A DNA stretch of 64,000 nt, taken from positions 1,290,960 to 1,354,959 of the forward strand of contig CAXYDR010000001.1 of the NCBI GenBank assembly GCA_964276095.1, written 5' to 3'. Source of the stretch: GCA-2733415 sp964276095. Its GTDB lineage: Bacteria > Bacteroidota > Bacteroidia > Flavobacteriales > Flavobacteriaceae. The notes under the pieces were generated by a model, which searched no databases, had not been told where the DNA came from, and saw nothing but the letters and a program-made list of their open reading frames with translations. Below, piece by piece: positions 9,435-16,955 of this stretch; position 1 is the stretch's first letter, and each line of letters starts with the position of its first letter. The position numbers and the translations under genes are program-made.

Positions 9435-9938
9435 ATGGATGATTCATTAAATATTTGTTTGCCTTGTGGGCTCTGTTGTGACGGAACCTTGATTGGTCAT
9501 GTACAGCTCGATATTGAAGAGTTACCTGTATTAAAAGAATTAATGGATATAGAAGATGAAAATGGGAATGGTTTTTTTCTTCAACCTTGTAACAACTATT
9601 GTGAGGGCTGTAATATTTATTCTAAAAGGCCGAAACAATGTGCTAGTTTTAACTGTGGACTTTTAAAATCCATTGAACAAAAGGATTTGGATTTTGATTC
9701 AGCTCTTGAAACGATCAATGCAGTTAAACAAAAAAAAGAAATAATAGAAAAAAAGATAGTACTACTAAAAATTGAACTGACATCTAAATCATTTTACTTT
9801 AAAATAGTAGAATTAAAAAAAATATTAAAGAAAAAAACACCTGAATCATCATTAACGCAAAGCCATATAGAGTTGCTTTCAGACATCGAGCAAATCGATA
9901 ATTTGCTGACAACAAAATTTGACATCTCTTCATATTAA
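9435..9938 (+). CDS. YkgJ-type cysteine-cluster protein
   Basis: A 167-residue protein with an N-terminal cysteine cluster C8-x2-C11-x2-C14-C15, followed by C52, C56, C59, C69 and C74. This is the pattern of the YkgJ/UPF0153 family, thought to bind zinc or an iron-sulfur cluster. The rest is Lys/Glu-rich and probably helical. It is the only gene between site E and the half-site at 9977, so it looks like a single-gene cassette. The function is unknown. Confidence 0.75.
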   Translation: MDDSLNICLPCGLCCDGTLIGHVQLDIEELPVLKELMDIEDENGNGFFLQPCNNYCEGCNIYSKRPKQCASFNCGLLKSIEQKDLDFDSALETINAVKQKKEIIEKKIVLLKIELTSKSFYFKIVELKKILKKKTPESSLTQSHIELLSDIEQIDNLLTTKFDISSY

Positions 9939-9976
9939 AGTTCGAAAAGTATCCTACTATACCTTTCTTAATAAAA

Positions 9977-9985
9977 ATTGGTAAC
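9977..9985 (+). repeat. Half-site (R''-like box) closing the YkgJ cassette
   Basis: ATTGGTAAC followed by AAG resembles the opening of intact repeats (xxxxAACAAC) and complements GTTACCA of site E. The rest of the repeat is missing, because the HxlR regulator gene begins on the other strand 11 bp further on. Confidence 0.35.
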
Positions 9986-9995
9986 AAGTAAAAAA

Positions 9996-10331
9996 CTACT
10001 TTAACTCATTTTCAACTACATTAACTCCCCAGTCTGCAATAGACTGTACTAGTGGAACTAATGTTATTCCAAAATTTGTTAAGGAATATTCTACTTTTAG
10101 AGGTGGTTTTGAAGTATAAACCTTTCTTTCTATTATTCCATCATTTTCTAATGTTTTCAACTGTAAACTTAAGGTACGCTCAGTAACAGTTGGCATTTTC
10201 TTTCTTAATTCATTATATCGTAACGTTTTCCCTATCAAATGAAACAAGATTACTGTCTTCCATTTTCCACCAATGACACCCATTGTTAAACTTGCGCAGC
10301 AAGGGTATTCTTTTCCTCTAAATTTATACAT
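9996..10331 (-). CDS. HxlR-family winged-helix regulator
   Basis: A 111-residue MarR-like regulator of the HxlR/YodB type: conserved GGKWKTVILFHL after C11, then the recognition-helix region RYNELRKKMPTVTERTLSLQL and the wing KPPLKVEYSLT. Many HxlR proteins sense electrophiles or quinones through a conserved N-terminal cysteine, and C11/C12 could serve here. It is divergent from a nitroreductase gene across 100 bp holding an 8-bp inverted repeat, so it probably represses that gene and itself. Confidence 0.9.
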   Translation of the reverse strand: MYKFRGKEYPCCASLTMGVIGGKWKTVILFHLIGKTLRYNELRKKMPTVTERTLSLQLKTLENDGIIERKVYTSKPPLKVEYSLTNFGITLVPLVQSIADWGVNVVENELK

Positions 10332-10370
10332 AATTAAATTAAAAAGTTAAACTATCCTTTTTGACCGTTA

Positions 10371-10422
10371 TTGCAAATATATAATACTATACTTATTTTT
10401 GCAACTATAATTAATATAGTAT
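10371..10422 (+). promoter_or_regulatory. Promoter and candidate HxlR operator of the nitroreductase gene
   Basis: The -7 element TATTTTTG at 10394-10401 fits the Bacteroidota TAnnTTTG consensus, with TTG at 10371-10373 20 bp upstream. ATACTATA (10384-10391) and TATAGTAT (10415-10422) form a perfect 8-bp inverted repeat bracketing the -7 box and the likely start of transcription. That is where a repressor would act. Confidence 0.55.
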
Positions 10423-10431
10423 AAATTAAGT

Positions 10432-11106
10432 ATGAACACACCAAATATTTCAAAAAAAGACATTATTAATGCTTTTCAGTTTAGGCACGCAACCAAAGAA
10501 TTTGATAAAACTAAAAAATTATCAGAAGATGAAATCAATTTTATTTTACAAACTGCAAATTTATCTCCAAGTTCATTTGGGTTCGAACCATGGCACTTTA
10601 TTGTGGTTCAAAAACAAGAATTACGTGAACTATTAAAACCCGTAGCTTGGGGAGCTCCATTAAAACTAGATACGGCGAGTCATTTTATTTTAGGTTTGAG
10701 TATGAAAGCCCCCATGATAAAATGGGATTCTGACTATATTATGAATATGATGAAAGATGTAAAACAACTCCCAGAAGATGTAGTTGAAATGTATTCAAAA
10801 TTTTACAGAGAATTTCAAGAGCGTGATTTTAATTTGGATACAGATAAAAAATTATTTGACTGGGCTTCAAAACAAACATATATCGCATTAGGTAATATGA
10901 TGACTGCAGCAGCTTTATCAGGAATAGACAGCTGTCCAATTGAAGGATTCCATCAAGAAAAGACAGAGTCTTTATTACGTGAAAAATTTAAAATTGATAC
11001 TACAAAATATGGTTTATCATATATGTTAGCTCTTGGTTTTAGAAAAGAAGAACCATCACATCAAAAATCAAGAAGACAATTTAAAGACATTGTAACTTGG
11101 ATATAA
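10432..11106 (+). CDS. NAD(P)H-dependent nitroreductase-family oxidoreductase
   Basis: A 224-residue FMN-dependent enzyme of the NfsB/NfnB type: the N-terminal FMN phosphate-binding stretch FRHATKEFD, then NLSPSSFGFEPWHFIVV, and the C-terminal GFRKEEPSHQKSRR. These homodimers reduce quinones or nitro compounds with NAD(P)H. The adjacent divergent HxlR regulator suggests induction by electrophiles. Confidence 0.88.
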   Translation: MNTPNISKKDIINAFQFRHATKEFDKTKKLSEDEINFILQTANLSPSSFGFEPWHFIVVQKQELRELLKPVAWGAPLKLDTASHFILGLSMKAPMIKWDSDYIMNMMKDVKQLPEDVVEMYSKFYREFQERDFNLDTDKKLFDWASKQTYIALGNMMTAAALSGIDSCPIEGFHQEKTESLLREKFKIDTTKYGLSYMLALGFRKEEPSHQKSRRQFKDIVTWI

Positions 11107-11163
11107 AATTATGGACTTTATAAATTGAGCCAAAACAAATTATAATATATAGTATTGATATTT

Positions 11164-11197
11164 AGTAAGGTTATGGTAATATTCACATAACCTTACT
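11164..11197. terminator. Hairpin between convergent genes
   Basis: AGTAAGGTTATG (11164-11175) and CATAACCTTACT (11186-11197) pair perfectly over 12 bp around a 10-nt loop. It lies between the convergent nitroreductase and hypothetical genes. There is no strong U-run on either side, so it may act as a weak bidirectional terminator or only block read-through antisense. Confidence 0.5.
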
Positions 11198-11238
11198 AAT
11201 AACAATCACATTTTAATACCATAGTTGATTAATGGCTT

Positions 11239-11655
11239 TTATTTAAAAAAGTGTATATAAGATTTCTTTAAATTTAAATTAGCTTTTTGAGGGAATTCAG
11301 CATGAACAATTAATGCATTCTCATGATGTTGTTCTAAGTTATTTAATACTTTTCTGTTTAATAATAAAACAGTAGAGTGTCCATGATGATCCAATTTATC
11401 TAATATTGTTTTACCATTAAACTCACAAACCCAATGAGTTTCAGACATGTTTTCTTCATAAAAAACTTCTATCGTTGGCACCTGATAATAACTGTGCTCA
11501 CCTATTCCTTTAAGATCAAACACTAAACGAAGTAATCCACTTTCTAAACTATTACTCTCATTATTAATACCTAATTCAGAAAAAGATAATTTCCCAATAT
11601 TTAGTTCGTTTAAATTTACTTTAATTTCACCTTGGTTCAACTCTACATTACTCAT
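11239..11655 (-). CDS. Hypothetical protein, 138 aa
   Basis: I do not recognise this family. It is a soluble protein, mostly beta-prone, with several histidines clustered in KLDHHGHSTV and LEQHHENA that could bind a metal. There are no membrane segments or cysteine motifs apart from one WVCEF. It is divergent from the arsR gene with 160 bp between and may share that locus's regulation, though nothing proves it. Confidence 0.6.
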   Translation of the reverse strand: MSNVELNQGEIKVNLNELNIGKLSFSELGINNESNSLESGLLRLVFDLKGIGEHSYYQVPTIEVFYEENMSETHWVCEFNGKTILDKLDHHGHSTVLLLNRKVLNNLEQHHENALIVHAEFPQKANLNLKKSYIHFFK

Positions 11656-11780
11656 GTTTATTTATTTTTATTGTTTACTCAAAGTTAAGTAACAAATACA
11701 ATTAATATTATGATATTTATCAGAGTAATAAAGAAGATAAGTTAATTATAGAATAAAAAAAACACTGAGTTTCTAAATAT

Positions 11781-11810
11781 TAATCGTAATATTGCAATGT
11801 AATAATATAC
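11781..11810. promoter_or_regulatory. Candidate ArsR operator/promoter
   Basis: TAATCGTAATATTGCAATGTAATAATATA lies immediately before the arsR start. It is built around the perfect palindrome ATTGCAAT at 11791-11798, a centre often seen in SmtB/ArsR-type operators. This is inferred from position and symmetry only. Confidence 0.3.
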
Positions 11811-11814
11811 TTAA

Positions 11815-12147
11815 ATGGGAGTAACTAAAACAGAAAAATTTACCAAACAGCAAAATCAGATTGCTTTATTCGCTAAAGTATTTGGGCACCCAGCAAGAGT
11901 TTCTATTTTACAATATTTGTTTAAAATTGACAGTTGTGTATGTGGGGATTTAGTGACTAAAATAGGACTTGCTCAGCCAACAATATCACAGCATTTAAAA
12001 GAACTAAAACAATTAGGTTTAATTAAAGGAAATATTGAAGGAACAAGTGTCTGTTATTGTATTGATAAAGAAAATTGGATTAAAATGAAATCTGTCATGT
12101 CTGATTTTATTAATCAAGATATGTTACAAAAAACTAAATGTTGTTAA
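11815..12147 (+). CDS. ArsR/SmtB-family metalloregulator
   Basis: A 110-residue winged-helix repressor. The motif CVCGDLV (C41, C43) at the start of the DNA-binding region is the classic ArsR As(III) ligand site, followed by the recognition helix AQPTISQHLKELKQLGLI. A C-terminal CC pair (109-110) could add a thiol ligand. It heads a three-gene + strand operon with a DUF6428-like and a phosphatase/arsenate-reductase-like gene, so it likely controls arsenic resistance. Confidence 0.88.
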   Translation: MGVTKTEKFTKQQNQIALFAKVFGHPARVSILQYLFKIDSCVCGDLVTKIGLAQPTISQHLKELKQLGLIKGNIEGTSVCYCIDKENWIKMKSVMSDFINQDMLQKTKCC

Positions 12148-12165
12148 TAAACTAAAATATTCGTA

Positions 12166-12633
12166 ATGAAATTATCAGAAATAAAATTGATATTGAAAAA
12201 GTCACAAACAATAGGTTTCAAATTACCCAATGGTGAATTAATTCCTAATCATTTTCACGTTACAGAAGTTGGTAAAATCACAAAACACTTTATTGATTGC
12301 GGAGGAACTGTTCGTAATGAAGAAGTTGTAAACTTTCAACTTTGGAATGCAAATGACTATGATCACAGGTTACACCCAGATAAATTATTGAAAATTATTG
12401 AGCTGTCAGAAAAAACTTTAGGAATTGGTGATTTAGAAATAGAAGTGGAATACCAAGCTGACACAATTGGAAAATTCGGATTAAATTTTGATGGAATAAA
12501 CTTTTTGTTAACTACAAAATTAACTGATTGCTTGGCTAAAGATGAATGTGGTATACCGGTAGAAAAGCCAAAAGTAAAATTATCTGAAATTAAAACTGCA
12601 ACTTCATGTGCCCCTGGTAGCGGATGCTGCTAA
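12166..12633 (+). CDS. DUF6428-like arsenic-locus protein
   Basis: 155 residues; the opening GFKLPNGELIPNHFHVTEVG and the layout match the DUF6428 proteins that accompany ArsR and ArsC-like genes in Bacteroidota. The C-terminus ends CAPGSGCC, a cysteine cluster suited to binding arsenite or another soft metal. The biochemical role is unknown. It lies 18 bp after arsR. Confidence 0.75.
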   Translation: MKLSEIKLILKKSQTIGFKLPNGELIPNHFHVTEVGKITKHFIDCGGTVRNEEVVNFQLWNANDYDHRLHPDKLLKIIELSEKTLGIGDLEIEVEYQADTIGKFGLNFDGINFLLTTKLTDCLAKDECGIPVEKPKVKLSEIKTATSCAPGSGCC

Positions 12634-12659
12634 ATCAAAACTATCCTAAAATAAATATA

Positions 12660-13277
12660 ATGCCTTTATATAAAAAAATTGATCATACAATTGCTATTTT
12701 AAATGTTGAGCGTATTTTAAGTGATCGTAAAGATACTCTACAACCATTAATTGATTTTATTCAAAACAAAATTAATGCAAATCAAGAAATACGAATCAAT
12801 TTTATTTGTACACATAATTCTAGAAGAAGTCATTTATCACAAGTTTGGGCACAAACAATGGCGTACTATTTTAATATAAAGAATATTTTTTGTTATTCTA
12901 GTGGAACAGAAACTACTGCACTTTTTCCTATGGTTTCAGAAACTTTAAAAAATTCGGGCTTTGAAATAAATACAATTTCAGATGGAAACAATCCTATTTA
13001 CAATATTAAATATGGAGAAAACGAGCACCCTATTATTGGTTTTTCTAAAAAACTAGATACTAAATTTAATCCAAAATCTGAATTTGCAGCTATTATGACC
13101 TGTTCGCAAGCAGATGGCGCTTGTCCTTTTATTGCAGGTGCAGAAAAACGAATTCCAATTACTTTTGAAGACCCTAAAGCATTTGACAATACTCCACAAA
13201 TGGCAGAGAAATATAATGAAAGAAGTTTGCAAATAGCAACTGAATTATTTTACGTTTTCTCGCAAATTAAACACTAG
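12660..13277 (+). CDS. Low-molecular-weight-phosphatase-fold arsenate reductase-like protein
   Basis: About 205 residues. The P-loop ICTHNSRRS (C50-x5-R56 counted from ATG 12660) is the LMW-PTP/ArsC nucleophile loop, followed by SHLSQVWAQTMA. The extra C-terminal part has CSQADGACPFIAGAEKR and ITFEDP, as in the thioredoxin-type arsenate reductase-like phosphatases of Bacteroidota. ATG 12660 is preferred over ATG 12624, which would overlap the cysteine tail of the preceding gene. It probably reduces arsenate for efflux, but no arsenite exporter is seen next to it. Confidence 0.8.
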   Translation: MPLYKKIDHTIAILNVERILSDRKDTLQPLIDFIQNKINANQEIRINFICTHNSRRSHLSQVWAQTMAYYFNIKNIFCYSSGTETTALFPMVSETLKNSGFEINTISDGNNPIYNIKYGENEHPIIGFSKKLDTKFNPKSEFAAIMTCSQADGACPFIAGAEKRIPITFEDPKAFDNTPQMAEKYNERSLQIATELFYVFSQIKH

Positions 13278-13316
13278 GTGTATTTTTAAAAAACAAACAT
13301 CCCTATAGAAGTTTAA

Positions 13317-13335
13317 TCATTTTCCGATACAGAAA
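13317..13335 (-). other. attL with displaced mnmE 3' end
   Basis: The minus strand from 13334 to 13317 encodes F-C-I-G-K-stop (TTC TGT ATC GGA AAA TGA), the invariant C-terminus of MnmE, with codons different from those now used at the right end (GGT AAG TAA). It contains the 12-bp core repeat. It marks the left boundary of the element and the original mnmE gene end. Confidence 0.88.
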
Positions 13336-13430
13336 GTAACTATCACCGTATTCATTGACTTCACAGACTTCGAGGTGCAAATAGGGTGTAATACTTTAGT
13401 TTCTTTTGGTTGATTTAATAATCTATATTA

Positions 13431-14537
13431 TTAATTAAAATTAATTTGATAAGAAGTACTTCGTCCTTTACCAAGTAGCTTTAAAATTCCTTTTTCTAAT
13501 AAATTTTGTAAATCACGTGTAGCGGTTGCTTTAGAAGTTTTAGTAATACTAATATACTTTTTAGCAGTAATACCGCCTTCAAACCCATCAACACCTTCTT
13601 CTAACATTCTTTTGATTACTTTTAGCTGTCTATCATTAAGTTTAGATTTAAACTTATCGAAAAGGTTCGTTTTTTTAAGAGTAAAATCAATAATAGTTTC
13701 AGAAAAATCTAATGCATTTAGAATTACATCAATAAAATAATGCAGCCATGGAGTTATATCATTACTCTTTTGTCCTTTTTCTAAAGCTTCATAGTATTGT
13801 TTTTTTTCTTTTTCGATACTACTAGAAAGACTAATTAATAAAGGGCTATTTATAGTTTGTAGCAGCGCTTTTTCAGCAATAGCTCTTCCAATCCTACCAT
13901 TACCATCTTCAAAAGGGTGAATACTTTCAAAATATAAATGCGCTGTTGCAGCTCTAATTGCTGCATGTTTTATCGTTATTTTTCCTTTAGGAGAAGAATC
14001 ATTAAACCAAGTTATAAATTGATCCATTTCTTTTGGTACATTTATAGAAGCAGGTGCTTCAAAATGAATTATTTCTTTCCCCATAGCTCCAGAAATTACC
14101 TGCATAGGTTCTTGATGTGTTCGCCAAGCACCAACTTTGATACTTTTCTCGTGTTGTAATAACTGATTATGCCAATTAAATATAATTTCTTTAGTAAGAC
14201 TATCATCAAAAGTATTTTGAACATTAGTTACTAATTCCCCAATTCCTTTTGCTTTAAGATCTTTTACACTCTCATGTGAAGCATTTATATTAAGATTGTT
14301 CCTCACCGAAGACATCACATCTTTTCTGCTCAAATACTCACCTTCAATTTCTGAAGTTTTAATAGCTTCAGTTACCAGAAAATTAATTGAAGTTTGTGTA
14401 TGAGATATTTTAGATAAACCTTTTGTAATCCCTTGTATTCTACCTGTTTTTTCAGCAAATAGATATAATTTATCCTCTAATTCCTCTATGTGATAAGAAA
14501 ATTTTGTCCAATCTTTTTGTTGCCAGTTATATTTCAT
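13431..14537 (-). CDS. Fic family protein (DUF4172 N-terminal domain)
   Basis: A 368-residue Fic protein from the ATG at 14537, where the DUF4172-type opening MKYNWQQKDWTKF begins. The core motif HPFEDGNGRIGR (H207) predicts AMP transfer from ATP to a hydroxyl of a target protein. An N-terminal TSEIEG (about residues 61-66) fits the [S/T]xxxE[G/N] inhibitory motif, so this is a self-inhibited class II Fic. The C-terminus looks like a winged helix (ITAKKYISITKTSKATATRDLQNLLEKG), perhaps for self-regulation. It is the first gene inside the left end of the element. Confidence 0.88.
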   Translation of the reverse strand: MKYNWQQKDWTKFSYHIEELEDKLYLFAEKTGRIQGITKGLSKISHTQTSINFLVTEAIKTSEIEGEYLSRKDVMSSVRNNLNINASHESVKDLKAKGIGELVTNVQNTFDDSLTKEIIFNWHNQLLQHEKSIKVGAWRTHQEPMQVISGAMGKEIIHFEAPASINVPKEMDQFITWFNDSSPKGKITIKHAAIRAATAHLYFESIHPFEDGNGRIGRAIAEKALLQTINSPLLISLSSSIEKEKKQYYEALEKGQKSNDITPWLHYFIDVILNALDFSETIIDFTLKKTNLFDKFKSKLNDRQLKVIKRMLEEGVDGFEGGITAKKYISITKTSKATATRDLQNLLEKGILKLLGKGRSTSYQINFN

Positions 14538-15239
14538 GAGCCGATTAAATAAATTATTCGGCTCAAATATAACTAAAATATGAGTTGATTTCAAGTTTTA
14601 ATCGACTCATATGATAATTCAGCAACAATAATGAATATATAAATACCTTAAGTTAAATCCTAATAGTCTTCAAAATCTTCTTTTATTGGCTTTAAAAACT
14701 GAAACATAAGTAAAAATATTATACCCATGACTTCACACATTTTTAGACACAAATAAGACTAATCACTTTTCTTGTTGATTAATATTTAAAAAGCTTAACG
14801 AAATGAAACAAACAAAGATTTAAGGTAAGGAGTTCTTAAGACTTAACGAGAATTTTGTGTAGTTGAATGAGGTAAGCTTTTTAAATATTATCACGGTATT
14901 TAGGTTACGTAACTAGAAGTATAACGTAAGTTTTGAAGAGAATAACATTAACCTAGTTTTACTCAAAGACTTATTAGTTTATATATTGAGGGAAAGAGGG
15001 TATTAACAAATAAGCTTAAGCCCCAAAAATCTAACTCATTGAACAATGTTTCTTATTTATATAAATTCCTTAAAAATGTTTTTTTTTCAAAAAAAAATAA
15101 ATAAGATAGTTGTAGATTTACTTTCAAATAATAATATATATAAACAATGTTTTTTATATATGAAATTCAAGATATAAACACAATTGTGTTTATATTACCG
15201 TTGTAAGCAAGCGAAAAATAATCGTGCATAAATAAAAAA
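14538..15239. other. Gene-free stretch with inverted repeats
   Basis: No convincing gene in 700 bp. It holds an 18-bp perfect inverted repeat, TAATATTTAAAAAGCTTA at 14780-14797 and its complement at 14873-14890, enclosing 75 bp that also contain CTTAAGACTTAACG. It ends with a 24-bp perfect palindrome next to a GTTGTAAG box (see 15172). The sequence is extremely AT-rich. It separates the minus-strand fic gene from the + strand cassette array. Confidence 0.5.
15172..15207 (+). repeat. 24-bp palindrome plus R'-like box opening the cassette array
   Basis: 15172-15195 is a perfect 24-bp palindrome centred on AATT (arm ATATAAACACAA). Four bases later, GTTGTAAG (15200-15207) is the exact complement of CTTACAAC at 15937-15944, the opening box of the next attC-like site. 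This is the 5' boundary of the first cassette. No full repeat precedes it, so it is either a truncated attC or an attI-like entry point. Confidence 0.5.
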
Positions 15240-15959
15240 ATGGCAAGAATTCCAATTGAAATAGAGAAAATTAAAAAAGTATCTCGGAATAGAGATAATG
15301 TTATAAATGAAAGTACCGAATATCTAATTTCTGTAACAGAAAAGGGACATAATTGGAAAAAAACTATCTTTTGTGATTTAAAAGAATTAACGAGATTAAG
15401 AGATGAAATAACCGAATTAATTGAAACAACGACAACTGCTGAAAAGTTAAACATATCCAACGAGAAAGCAGGTATACTTGACAAGCATTATTCTGAAGAT
15501 AAACTTTGCGGAAATTGCAAATATAAATTATCCTATGCCTGTTTGACTTGTGTTTTTGAATTACAAAGTCCACTTGAAAGGAAACTATTTCTCGCACTAA
15601 AACAAGAACATGTTAAGTTTCAATCTCAATATCCATTAAATTGGAAAGGTGAAAACATATCTATAGAAGGAAAAACATATAACAACCCGAAAAACAACTT
15701 TAAAGAAGTTCTTACTGTTGCGGATTTTTATATCGAAAAAAGAGATGTGAAATTGTGTATTTACACAGATGGACATACTTATCACGAAAGAACTGAAGAA
15801 CAAGCGCAAAGAGACAAACGAATTGACAGAAAACTTCAAGAATTAGGATTTCAAGTTTTAAGATACACAGGAAAAGACGTTAATGAAAATACTGATATAA
15901 TTGTGACTGAAATTAAAAAGTGGATAGAAAAGCCATCTTACAACAACACCTATAAATAA
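15240..15959 (+). CDS. Zinc-ribbon PD-(D/E)XK nuclease-like protein (DUF559/Vsr-like)
   Basis: 239 residues. The middle has four cysteines C90/C93/C101/C104, a probable zinc ribbon. The C-terminal half reads like a Vsr/DUF559-type endonuclease: TVADFYIE (D162), LCIYTDGHTYH (D177), a helix RDKRIDRKLQELGF and the final strand QVLRYTGKDV. That arrangement is typical of very-short-patch-like nicking enzymes and stand-alone restriction-like nucleases. The stop codon lies inside the attC-like repeat, about 15 bp beyond its opening box, so the cassette end supplies the last codons. A restriction or defence role is inferred. Confidence 0.7.
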   Translation: MARIPIEIEKIKKVSRNRDNVINESTEYLISVTEKGHNWKKTIFCDLKELTRLRDEITELIETTTTAEKLNISNEKAGILDKHYSEDKLCGNCKYKLSYACLTCVFELQSPLERKLFLALKQEHVKFQSQYPLNWKGENISIEGKTYNNPKNNFKEVLTVADFYIEKRDVKLCIYTDGHTYHERTEEQAQRDKRIDRKLQELGFQVLRYTGKDVNENTDIIVTEIKKWIEKPSYNNTYK

Positions 15960-16134
15960 TACGGGGTTCAGGCTGTAATTTCTGTAGTTTGTGTATATTT
16001 AGTTGGTCGCCAAAACTTTTAATATTTGAGTTTTAAACCGACAAAAATTAAAACAAATTTAAAGGCTTTGTCTTGTGTCGATACGAAAATCCGCGGATTT
16101 TCTGCACCGTACTATTCATAGCTAAACGTTACCC
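15938..16134 (+). repeat. attC-like repeat, site F
   Basis: 197 bp. Opens TTACAAC-AACACC-TATAAATAATACGG and closes CCGTACTATTCATAGCTAAAC-GTTACCC. The ends form an interrupted stem: outer box, 5-7 unpaired bases, then an inner box continuing as TATAAATA.TACGG/CCGTACTATTCATA. This is the R/spacer/L architecture of integron attC sites. Confidence 0.7.
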
Positions 16135-16148
16135 ACAAGTTAAAAAAA

Positions 16149-16490
16149 ATGAAAAAACACAAAAACACATCTGAATTAAAAGAGTTCGTTCTTGACAAAG
16201 ATTTATCTGATAAAAACTCCAATATTTTCTTTTACGCAAAAATTGAACTATCAACCGCTGAAAACTTTGCTAAAATTGAAAAGAAAGTTATGATAAGGTT
16301 TGATGGATTTAAAAGTTCTGGAAAATTAACAATTTTAGATAGCGAACTTAATCCGTATGAATTTCCTGAAGATTTTGAGGCTAACTGGCAAACTTTTGAA
16401 TATGTAAATAACCAATATTTAAATATTACTGGAACTCATCCAAAAAAAGAAATTGGTGATTATACAGTAGAAATAACACCAATCACATAA
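16149..16490 (+). CDS. Hypothetical cassette protein, 113 aa
   Basis: I do not recognise the family. It is soluble, rich in Lys/Glu/Phe, with alternating beta-prone strands (FFYAKIELS, VMIRFDGFK, KLTILDSEL, DYTVEITPIT). It has no signal peptide or cysteines. It is the first of two genes in the cassette between sites F and G, separated from the second by one base, so the two are probably translated together. Confidence 0.65.
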   Translation: MKKHKNTSELKEFVLDKDLSDKNSNIFFYAKIELSTAENFAKIEKKVMIRFDGFKSSGKLTILDSELNPYEFPEDFEANWQTFEYVNNQYLNITGTHPKKEIGDYTVEITPIT

Positions 16491-16491
16491 T

Positions 16492-16728
16492 ATGAAATAT
16501 CAAATTGATCAGAGAGTTTTTAATAATCTAACTGGAAAAAAATGTATGGTTATAGGAACAAAAGAGAGTCCATATAAACCAAAAATTCACCCTATGCACA
16601 AGAAAGAAATATACCCAGAAGAAGGCTATGATTACTTACTTTTTATTGAAAAGTCGGATAATGGAGAAACTATTGATTATTTGGGAACTATGAGCGCCAA
16701 TGAAAATCACTTAAGCCCTATAGGATAA
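16492..16728 (+). CDS. Hypothetical cassette protein, 78 aa
   Basis: A small soluble protein with no family I can name. The pattern QRVFNNLTGKKCMVIGTK...YDYLLFIEK resembles a small SH3-like beta barrel. The stop lies 7 bp before the R'' box of site G. Its two-gene cassette is bounded by GTTACCCACA (16128-16137) and its exact complement TGTGGGTAAC (16733-16742). Confidence 0.6.
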   Translation: MKYQIDQRVFNNLTGKKCMVIGTKESPYKPKIHPMHKKEIYPEEGYDYLLFIEKSDNGETIDYLGTMSANENHLSPIG

Positions 16729-16735
16729 AATCTGT

Positions 16736-16926
16736 GGGTAACAACGTGTATAAAACATAGCTAATAAGTGAAAAACCCATAGGTTCTCCCCTATTTACAA
16801 AGACCGCTAAATATAAAATTTGGATTTTAAACGAAAGATAAAAGCAAAATATTTATATTTAGCTAAGTAATAAACCGAAATGTAATGCCTATCCCTAGCC
16901 TAAGTTTCTTATACTAAACGTTACCC
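16736..16926 (+). repeat. attC-like repeat, site G
   Basis: 191 bp, the clearest attC architecture in the window. GGGTAAC-AACGT-GTATAA at the start and TTATAC-TAAAC-GTTACCC at the end give a 7-bp R stem, a 5-base unpaired spacer and a 6-bp L stem. The internal sequence differs from site F while the ends are conserved, as in attC sites. Confidence 0.72.
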
Positions 16927-16955
16927 AACATTAAAAAAATGACTACCTGAAAAAA

